Under the pieces are notes generated by a model. The model saw nothing but the letters and a program-made list of their open reading frames with translations, was not told the origin of the DNA and made no database searches. Shown here in pieces: positions 56,619 to 64,000 of a DNA stretch of 64,000 nt (position 1 is its first letter; every line of letters begins with the position of its first letter). This DNA is from Loripinus fragilis (Eukaryota; Mollusca; Bivalvia; Lucinida; Lucinidae): contig OZ026515.1 of NCBI GenBank assembly GCA_964019695.1, positions 39,076,994 to 39,140,993 of the forward strand. Reading direction: 5' to 3'. Both the position numbers and the translations under genes were made by a program.

Positions 56619-56880
56619 CTCTAGATAATAGGTAAACCAACAGTCTGTGTTAAATCTTTAAATAAGATGGACAGGGCAATCACATTTAACAGTGTCACTC
56701 TCAAAAATACACAGACAGAACCTCAAAAATATATTATTTTTTTTTCAACGAAACAAATAATATTTAGAGTAGGCAGATAAAATAAAAAAAAATAGAAAAT
56801 AAATTTTATTTTTTTCCTACTTTCCGGAAAATTACTGTAGGAGGGTTTGTAAATCAACTAATAAAAAAAATCTGGCCTTA
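56429..56880. mobile_element. TIR element with AAGGCCAGA ends
   Basis: TAAGGCCAGAATTTTTTTAT then TAGTTGATT at the left pairs with the right end ...AATCAACTAATAAAAAAAAT then CTGGCCTTA. ACT lies immediately outside the AAGGCC/GGCCTT ends on both sides and may be the target duplication. Inside is a palindrome, CTGAAAATGACCAGTTAACT then GGTCATTTTCAG, followed by poly-T runs. Non-coding. Confidence 0.82.
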
Positions 56881-57419
56881 CTAAAGTAATCCAATTATTT
56901 GCACGTGATAATCGCCATGTTTACGCGGAATGCTGGGAGAACATGACGATGATAGTCATGTTTGAGTGGTAACAAGCAGCAGAGGATTACCAGACGTATA
57001 AACATACCAATGTATCCCCGATAACGGAAGAGGTGACCAGATATGTACCGAATGATTAAATATCATTTCAAAAAATGACAATGGTTTGTAGCAGTGTTTT
57101 GTTATCAAGTCATTTTGTTTTCTGATAGCTGAAATTAATGATCTATCGAATTTCCTTTTATTTCTCCAGAGTAAGTATTTTCAAAACGCAAAAATAAATT
57201 AATAAATTGAAAATAAAAAATAAAGTTAAAAAAACACGACCAGGAAATGCCAAGCACAGACCACAGACCCCCTCGAACACAAACGCACAGGTAAATCGGG
57301 AAGACGCACACTACAAGCGAAGCCACCAAACAATATAGAAATAACACAATCTGGCTTAAACACAAAACTAAAACACCAACACATTAGGAGCAACAAAAAA
57401 GCTTTGAACTAATAAAAAC
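56881..57419. other. No recognisable gene
   Basis: CACGACCAGGAAATGCCAAG near 57234 resembles a badly diverged inverted family F piece. The minus-strand frame 57135-57365 covers it and is not supported. Confidence 0.3.
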
Positions 57420-57665
57420 AGAATGGCAACTTTCCACATATATCCCAACTGACACCCACAAATGTTCTACCAAGAGTATATTTTTTCCATTAATTGATTA
57501 TGGCTCAAGCACCTGGGAGAAACAACACTTTGAAAAGGAGTAGCACGAATCAATCTAAACGCACCCTACGATACAGCCTCTTTTGACACGTTCAACACAT
57601 TAGGATGGCCAACCATACGTTATGACATAGTTATAATATATAAGGCGCTTAATAATCTTATACCA
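57420..57665 (+). pseudogene. LINE ORF2 C-terminal fragment (CR1/Jockey/L2-like)
   Basis: Downstream of the RT palm, many CR1/L2/Jockey-type LINEs keep a IDY..S.W block and then LGW..I..R......YK.LN...P. Read across two frames this stretch gives FPLIDYGSSTWEKQHFEK from 57490 and TLGWPTIRYDIVIIYKALNN then LIPYI from about 57597. A stop and a frame change separate them, so it is dead. It probably joins, through later insertions, to the block at 60055-60235. Not assignable to one clade. Confidence 0.7.
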
Positions 57666-57812
57666 TATATATAAATAAACTAATGAATTCTTCCTTTCGT
57701 ATTGATATAGTGCGACCAGGTAACGGACGTTGGGCGTGTCAGACAGAACACTGCCATTCACTGTCAATTTAGACTGGTCTACAGTAAATTGGGTAAAACA
57801 GCATGGGTACGC

Positions 57813-58061
57813 TTAAATCCCTTAAAACGCCAGCACAAATTCATCCGAAAATTCCGCGTGCATTTGTCGTCTGCTACAAATGTTTGCTATCATTAAATAA
57901 CAAAGCTAAGTATAGAGACAAACAGTGTGGACCCAGATCAGATTGCTGCTATAAGAGCTGTCTGATCTGAGTCTACACTGTTTGTTAGAAAGGCTTCTAA
58001 AGCATTTCAGCAGACGACAAAAGCAGTCGAATTTTGTTGTGATTGGCGCTTTAAGGGTTAA
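57813..58061. mobile_element. Family A MITE, copy 5
   Basis: TTAAAT + CCCTTAAAACGCCAGC and GGCGCTTTAAGGG + TTAA, centre GTGGACCCAGATCAGATTGC and CTGTCTGATCTGAGTCTACA. More diverged than copy 3. It lies between the two LINE fragments. Confidence 0.82.
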
Positions 58062-58663
58062 TCGTGCAAAACAACTGAACCGCAGACGACAAAGGCGACC
58101 AGCTTTATATGGTTAGTATGCCCGGTAAACGTTCGCAGAAAACTTAAATCATACTTGTTTACAGACACATTGGTATTTACTACTGCTCAATGGCCAGGGC
58201 CTCCTAGAACCTATGTGGATTTTAGTTAAGATCAGCAAGGCAGACTGGTCTATGTTAGAAGGGCTGTTGCTGCTACATGTATAAAGATATAGAGCCAGTT
58301 TGCACAGCGTAATGAAGATCTGATTGCATGTAGCGTGCTTTTATCTGAAATTTCCTATGGTATTGTATTTACTATACAGCCATGTATCAAGTAACCATCT
58401 TAAACGCAAAGCTGCGTACACTGGTACGGAGGTCGAAATGATTTCCATATACGGATATAAACGGCAAACATGTAATATAGGTTTACTGATTACACATTAT
58501 TGAACTAACCCAACAAGCAGGCTGGCATGAATGTCGCCTTCAAAAACTGAAGTTATTAATCGGCTTTTGGATCACTGTCTAGCCACGCCCATAACTGGTT
58601 CTTATCTCCGTTAGCTTTAATTGAGACTGGGACATCGCATACCAAGTTGCGATACAGTGACCA
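58062..58663. other. No recognisable feature
   Basis: Lies between a MITE and a SINE. The minus-strand frame at 58556-58750 overlaps the SINE and is not supported. Confidence 0.35.
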
Positions 58664-58812
58664 AATAGCTGAAAGTGCTTGACTTGAGATATAGGGGCCG
58701 ATGGTTTGAGTCTCTCTAGAGGCACCATATCGTTTCCTTGTGCAAGACACGTTATACTCTATTTAGTATTGGTTCAACCCAGGAATGTCCTAACATGACT
58801 GAAAATTTCTGG
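58664..58812 (+). mobile_element. tRNA-derived SINE (family G), decayed
   Basis: AAAGTGCTTGACTTGAGATA, a degraded B box GGTTTGAGTC, TTTCCTTGTGCAAGACACG, TTAGTATTGGTTCAACCCAG and TAACATGACTGAAAATTTCT. The A box is lost. Confidence 0.65.
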
Positions 58813-58817
58813 ACTGT

Positions 58818-59146
58818 CATGGGCGGATCCAGAGGGGGGAGGGGGACAGGGGGTCTGGACTCCCCCCCCCCCCCTGAAAGATCACAAAAATAGGTTTTCT
58901 TAGCAAAACTGGTCCTGTTCCCCTGAAAAATCGAAAAGCTATTAGGCCAGAATTCAATGTTAGACCATCATTGGGATGACAGCGAAACGCCATTTCAATG
59001 GCGTTTTGCTGGAGAGCCGATGATGGCCCGCTTTAAGTGGTATTTTGATCATCTCTCCTCTCATCAACTAAAAAAAACAAAAATAAAAAAAAAAAAACGT
59101 TGTCAAAGTTGGTCCCCTCTTACAAAAGTTTCTGGATCCGCGCATG
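58818..59146. mobile_element. Family I element, internally rearranged, with hairpin
   Basis: ATGGGCGGATCCAGAGGGGG at the left and TTTCTGGATCCGCGCATGAC at the right are family I ends. Between them are poly-C 58860-58875, CTGAAAGATCACAAAAATAG, and a hairpin GCGAAACGCCATTTCAATGG then CGTTTTGC at 58972-59001, plus an A-rich patch. Confidence 0.55.
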
Positions 59147-59244
59147 ACTGGGGTGTAAAGTATCGACTAAAAAAATCGAGGTCCTCAAATGCTACGTGCT
59201 AGTGTGTTAAACCTGTGATTCAAGAATCGCTATTTTGAGAAGGT

Positions 59245-59392
59245 TCAATGAAAGCACTTCGAAATGTCCTAAGCAAGACACTTTATTCTCTGCTAAGTAC
59301 TGTTTCAACCTAGGTGGACAGGAAACGTCGCGTCATGGCTGCAAAATGTTGGCAGCGACGCAAAACATCAATACAAACAAACAAAATCAACT
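59245..59392 (+). mobile_element. tRNA-derived SINE (family G), 3' part
   Basis: AAATGTCCTAAGCAAGACAC, CTAAGTACTGTTTCAACCTA, GTCATGGCTGCAAAATGTTG and a CAAACAAACAAAATC tail. The head is too degraded to assign. Confidence 0.55.
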
Positions 59393-59601
59393 CAAAATAA
59401 CAAAAGAGACTCAATTTTTGCTGCAGTTGTGTGCGTCTACTGGTACACAGGTTTACATTTAGTTTGCTATATGAAAATATTCGCTTTAAAAATGTTGTCG
59501 ATGAAAATATTCTTCCAAATTCTTGGCAAGAAAATGATTTGGTGTTTAGCTCTGAATTCGAAAAAAATAGCATTATAAACAACAACATAAAAAGCCCCCT
59601 G

Positions 59602-59631
59602 CCCCCCCCCCCCCCACACACACACACACAC
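59602..59631 (+). repeat. Poly-C followed by (AC)n
   Basis: About 14 C then about 17 bp of AC repeats. Confidence 0.92.
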
Positions 59632-60054
59632 ATTAAAAATCAGCATGCTAAGGGTTCAATAAATGGGTCACATTGTGACAGGGAAAGGGTACACATATAT
59701 TTTATAAAACAATAAGACTTGTGTGATTTTAGATTCCATAGTCGAAGATTGATGTTTTGGTTGTATAGTTTAAGATACACGTACGTGTTTAAGACACACG
59801 TATGTACAGATATCAAACAATGTATCTGGGCTGATCAGATTCATCTTTAATTCTTCGAAACGCTTATTTTCTACGATACGGCAACTATAAGACTACAGGT
59901 ATATACTTTTGGTGTGGAGAGTTTCACAGATGGGTGAATACGCGAACAATGCAACCTGACTAGCCGATTTCCAAATGTATTTGTCCAGGGGTTGAACTTA
60001 GCTAAGAACCGCCCAACGTCTCTTATCTGGACGGAGTTTTTTATATCTGAACTG
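59632..60054. other. No recognisable feature
   Basis: CACGTACGTGTTTAAGACAC and then ACGTATG near 59778 form a small inverted repeat. No gene. Confidence 0.35.
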
Positions 60055-60235
60055 TTACTTCTTATGTCGAAAACGCATAATCGAACGCTACGGTCAACTT
60101 CAAATGCCTCGTTAGCAGCACCCGGATAGAAAACAGCACCTGGTTGATGGCTCGTTCTGGTGTACTACACCCCGATTGTGGAATCAGCTACCGAATGCAC
60201 CCGGAATGCATCTTCTTCAAATATGTTCTTAAAAG
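60055..60235 (+). pseudogene. LINE ORF2 extreme C-terminus fragment
   Basis: The end of CR1/Jockey/L2-type ORF2 usually reads ..LRSS......PR......RAF...AP.LWN.LP. Here NRTLRSTSNASLAAP (from about 60080) and then TPRLWNQLPNAPG (60167-60205) fit that order, with a stop and shift between. It is the next expected part after the fragment at 57420-57665; the 2.4 kb between them holds a MITE, two SINE pieces and a family I element. The right part runs directly into the family N tandem at about 60230. Confidence 0.7.
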
Positions 60236-60690
60236 TGTATCATTTGGAAGCAAAGACTGCACCAAGGAACGGAAACAAGAGTGTGCATATTTTCTGGGCC
60301 AGACTAGCTAGTTTCTGCCATTTAGTGACCCTCTAATAGTTCCAAGGTTCCACAATGACACCCATGATCCCAAAGGACAAGAAAATAAAATCTACACAAT
60401 AGCGAAGGGCAGGGAGACGTTCTACCGCCGCCACACAGTCTCAGTCACCAGCAGTAGTAAGTCAAATATATTCTTAAAAGGGTATCCTTTGGAAGCAAAT
60501 ACTGCACCAAAGAACTGAAACAAGAGTGTGCATATTTCCTGGGCCAGACTAGCTAGTTTCTGCCGTTTCGGCTTCATCAGTGACCCACTAATAGTTTCAA
60601 AGTTCCACAATGAAACCCATGATCCCAAAGGACAAGAAAATAAAATCTACACTATAGTGAAAGGCAGGGAGACGTTCTACCGCCGCCACA
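60230..60690 (+). repeat. Family N tandem duplication (245 bp period)
   Basis: Two units, anchored at TTTGGAAGCAAAGACTGCAC (60243) and TTTGGAAGCAAATACTGCAC (60488). Each contains GGCCAGACTAGCTAGTTTCT, GTGACCC, CCCATGATCCCAAAGGACAA, AATCTACAC-ATAG, AGGGAGACGTTCTACCGCCG and CCACACA. The units differ by few substitutions plus a GGCTTCATC block missing from the first, so the duplication looks fairly recent. A third, older copy lies at 11193-11402. The frame 60422-60628 (minus) is this repeat. Confidence 0.9.
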
Positions 60691-61739
60691 CAAGTTGTTT
60701 TTAGACGCAAGTCAAACAGTTTATGTTTAATGAAAGGTTTTTTTTAATTTAACTGTTTCCATAGATTAATGAATTCACATTGATCAGTTTTTAATGTCTA
60801 GATTTATTAACGAGACCAAATGCTGCCAACTGTTTATGTTTATACACGCTTGTTTAAGCTTAACATAGGTATGTAATGAGTCGTTCTACAAGACGTGAGG
60901 AATTCATGTCCCTCACCTAAATACCTGTATATCCATTTCCAGTCCAAATATCTTACCTTTGGTAGTATGTTTTAATCAAAGTGACCAATTATCCAACCTT
61001 TACGACAGTGACTGTGGTACTAAATACAGTTGTTCATATATATTTTAATTGATAGTTGCCCCCTTATATTTTCTTGTCCCATCGCATAATAGTGAAGGTT
61101 GAACTTCAGTTTGAAAAACAGTTCGTGTATAAACAAATCAAGCAGAGACGTGACCATGTATTAAAGTTTTTGATAGAAACCTATCAATGACAGAAATGTC
61201 CAATATCTTTCGTTTTGATTTGAAGCCGTATTGTGTTTGTTTTGGTATGTCTCGCCTGTCACCACAGTTGCAGTTATAGATTAGACAGAGTTACTATCCA
61301 TGAAAATGACCTTGGACTGGACTTTTATGAGGAAAAACACACATTAACTTGTTTTAGAACAAATTCTGCTTAGAGGTGAATATGAAACAATTAACTAAAG
61401 AAAGTAGCGAGTAAGACAGATAATATGTCATCCCTGTTACCCATCTTTCTATAAAAACAAAATGCTACAAAAAATCCAAACACTGAAAAAGTAGGAAGGA
61501 CATCAATATTATTGAGTAAACATTTTAAAGATTTTGCTTGAGTTTGTTTACGTTTTTCATTTTTTGGTATTGTCATCCCTGATACCAACCAAAAGTAGCA
61601 TAAATGACACTTTTTTGAAATATGATTAGATATGTGAAATATAAAAGGTGGTTGTAGTAGAGGACCCAGAAAATTGAAAGGGCTATTTACATCTGTGCCC
61701 ACACATAGATTTTTTTTAAACTTTGCTTATTGATAACTC
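60691..61739. other. No recognised gene
   Basis: AT-rich. The 103-codon minus-strand frame at 61391-61702 (Phe- and Leu-rich) has no domain I know. It lies immediately 3' of the minus-strand LINE motif and could be part of the same broken element. Confidence 0.3.
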
Positions 61740-61862
61740 AACATATACAAGCTATGAAAATATATTTATTGAATCAGATAATTAAAAATAGCTGGGACTC
61801 AGGAGGCAACCCTGTCTTGCTCCCACTTTCAGGTGATACATGTCTCTAAATTTGCTTTGTTC
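61740..61862 (-). pseudogene. LINE-type reverse transcriptase motif fragment
   Basis: On the minus strand 61791-61826 reads VGARQGCLLSP, preceded in frame by QSKFRDMYHLK. G(V/A)RQGC.LSP is the conserved block before the catalytic Asp pair in non-LTR retrotransposon RTs. Following sequence (SYF then a stop) no longer keeps the family pattern, and the flanks to about 61950 are only vaguely RT-like. A small, dead fragment; clade not assignable. Confidence 0.55.
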
Positions 61863-62779
61863 TAAATCTATGGTTTTAATTACAAGATTAGTCAACTAGA
61901 TTGACTCCAGAACACCACAGAGATTACATAAATGCCACAAAACATCTGGATAAATTATTGCTAATGTTTTCTGAAGAAGTAAGTATTTATAAAACTTCGA
62001 TTTTTTCTCTGAAATTTACCCCCCAAAAAGTTCAATTCCAAATACAGATTAGTTCTAGTCATTGTCAAGATAGCATATTACCACAAAAACATGCCACATA
62101 TATCCTGTTGATCTGAGCCTTTCATGAAAATTAGAAACCGGTAACATTGCCATTTCTTATCTTCTATGGATGTAGGTCAGTTTTTGCAAATTAATATTTT
62201 TTTAAATGAATCAAGAATTTCACAGAAGGACGTTGCTTTTAAATCTACTTACACCTTTCTTACACAAAAACATGTTTTGATTTCTTATGATTGGACGGTC
62301 GGGAATGCCTAACGTTGTGGCACCACAGGGCCATGACCTCGTGTATCACTATGTCATGTCATTAGTAATATTGTTGAAGAAACAAGAAATTTAACAATAA
62401 ACGCGTAAAAAGACAACCAACCATTTTCTTTACATCCCAAATGAACTAGAGTAGCCACATTTTGGTTCCATGACCTGGATATAGTGTAACTGAGACTGAT
62501 CAGTGGTATCATAGAGCAAAGTGTTCTACATGAACAAGTGAGGTCAAGAAACGGTAGTGTATGCCTAGAATACTGACATAAAGAGACCCAGCTAGCTAAA
62601 GTATAAATGTTGCTCACTGCTGAAAATCAGCATCAGTTTTACAGAACAGAACGGACAGAGAAAAAGGACAGATTGAATTAGCAATAAATTTGTGTTCAAG
62701 AGTTTCTATAAACAAAATAGTTCAATTTTACCAATGGGTTCGACATCAGTAAGTTTTAAGAACAGGGTTTTTTACATTT
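61863..62779. other. No recognised gene; possible LINE remainder
   Basis: The sequence upstream (higher coordinates) of the minus-strand RT motif could hold earlier parts of the same LINE, but I see no convincing block. Frames 61901-62116 and 62354-62617 are unrecognised. Confidence 0.3.
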
Positions 62780-64000
62780 GGCGTCCTCTGTTCGTATTCC
62801 TAGTTCAGTCAACAATTTTCGGGATATGCTTCCTACCATTAGGTTAACTCCTCTTGGGTCACCTATTATCAGGAAGTATACTAAACCATTTAATGCATTC
62901 AAAAGACGCGGAATGTATCCTTATGTTTCTAAGTGAAATGCCAAGAGGTGTGTCTGTTGCTAAAACTACCATTACATCATCTGTAAATGGTAGGAAATTT
63001 TCCATAATTAATAATAATTATTTGGACTGAACTTCATCGGATCTGATTTATGTTATAGCTTGAACTGAAACTAACTGTGGAATGCAATATGTTGGACAAA
63101 CTGGCCGATCCCTCAAGACTAGGTTTCGTGAGCACTTTCGTAAAATGAAAAAGCCTAAAAAATTTGACACATTTCTTTATCGCCATTTCAAAAATAATGG
63201 TCATTCACCTAGTAAAATTGTAATTCAGCCGGTTGAAAAAAAATTATATATGATCCAAATTCATCAACTAGATTAAAAAAATATAAAGAGACATGAAACT
63301 GAACTTAAATGGATTAATTTTTTGCAATCACCTTTTCCTTTAGGCTTTAATGATAATATATACCATGAAGGCAACATTTCTAAAATGCCAGATTTTGATG
63401 TTTTTTCTGTTTTGGAATGTAAAAACGTAAAAGTAGATCTCATGGTAAACGTAAAAATAGCAACATTAAGCGCAAAATTTGTACTGAAAAACGCTTAAAT
63501 ACTTCTCTAAAGGATCTTTCTTTGGCTTTAACTAATCATGGTCCGCATGGCTTATTTTCATTTTTAAGTTCCTTGCCTATCTCAGTTTTACGCAATTTAG
63601 AGTTAGAGGCTAATAAACTTTACGATAGAGCAAACAAATTATATAAAGCAGCACTCCTTACAAGGTGTTATGTTCAACATTTCCTTAGTCCTTATATCGA
63701 TTCTGAGGTCTACCATAAACGACATTTTATCAAAATTCCATTCATTAACAAAGGTATTGAGTTTATTGATTTACATAGTATCTTCAAGGATAATTTAGTG
63801 ATTTCATCTATTCCAAATTACTTTAATAATTCTGAAACTCCTATCATTTTTTATAATTATAACAAACCAATTAGGTCTACGATATTTAACTTTAATAAAA
63901 CTGTAAATGATTTAGATATAGATTCCAATACTTCTGCCTCCTGAGATTGTAAAAATTCAAATTATTTATATCCCTCTGCAGGGCATGTTATTATAGGTAA
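62780..64000 (+). pseudogene. Penelope-like element with upstream GIY-YIG endonuclease (Naiad-like), runs off the window
   Basis: Penelope-like elements reverse-transcribe with a telomerase-related RT and nick DNA with a GIY-YIG nuclease. Read across frames: IPSSVNNFRDMLPTIRLTPL at about 62799, RRGMYPYVSK, then a Cys-rich patch NAKRCVCC ending at 62960, then DLIYVIA at 63040-63060 (GIY position), CGMQYVGQTGRSLKTRFREH (YIG and catalytic Arg) from about 63079, FLYRHFKNNGHS, and LKWINFLQSPFPLGFNDNIY near 63306-63365. A 140-codon block follows at 63522-63941 and, after one TGA, the frame stays open to the window end (DCKNSNYLYPSAGHVIIG). No RT block precedes the nuclease for kilobases and coding continues after it, so the nuclease is N-terminal, as in the permuted Naiad clade. 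Frameshifts (near 62960, 63245, 63290, 63430) and in-frame TGA codons mark it as broken. The RT should lie beyond the right edge. Confidence 0.8.

Noticed and set aside
61391..62617. ORFs at 61391-61702 and 62354-62617 (minus) as parts of the LINE.
   Set aside because: They are on the right strand, but no LINE block can be read in them; only the RQGC motif between them is convincing.

Overview
This window looks like a eukaryotic, AT-rich intergenic or intronic tract from an invertebrate genome, most plausibly a marine bivalve mollusc. That assignment is an inference from three things: many short hairpin-shaped transposon families, tRNA-derived SINEs ending in (CAAA)n, and Penelope-like and mariner elements. 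No rRNA, histone or other marker gene is present to fix the species. There are no bacterial-style operons, and I could not recognise one intact host protein-coding gene. Almost every open frame over 60 codons falls inside a repeat or is chance.

Autonomous transposons survive only as wrecks. There is a full-length but dead mariner at 8251-9548 on the minus strand, with paired TIRs and a recognisable transposase. A Penelope-like reverse transcriptase fragment lies at 29540-30290 (+). Pieces of a CR1/Jockey/L2-like LINE lie at about 57420-57665 and 60055-60235 (+). A LINE-type RT motif lies at about 61740-61862 (-). At the right edge, 62780-64000 (+), a Penelope-like element has its GIY-YIG endonuclease upstream of the rest of its coding sequence, as in the permuted Naiad clade; it runs off the window.

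Non-autonomous families carry most of the structure. I label them A to S. A and B are TTAA-flanked (piggyBac-like) MITEs. C and D are MITEs built around a TGCGCA-type hairpin. E is a TA-flanked MITE with TIR CAGTAAAACCTGT. F is an unclassified dispersed repeat of about 600 bp. G is a tRNA-derived SINE. H and I are hairpin elements. J is a MITE with a GAGGTTATAAAACTTTTT terminus. K is a hairpin element containing GCAAACAGTG. M is an ACGTA-rich 1.07 kb element with long TIRs. N, Q and S are smaller shared repeats. Insertions are nested; for example an E element sits inside an F element at 7203-7413.

Other landmarks are a threefold tandem of about 195 bp at 50325-50925, several microsatellites (CT, AC/AAC, GT, TTA, TTTA, ATTG, ACT), a dyad cluster of three CACGTG E-boxes around a canonical RFX X-box at 36495-36556, and one GC-rich candidate exon with a strong splice donor on the minus strand at 38872-39058. 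The layout suggests repeated rounds of insertion into a gene-poor region rather than a gene cluster, so there is no pathway to describe.
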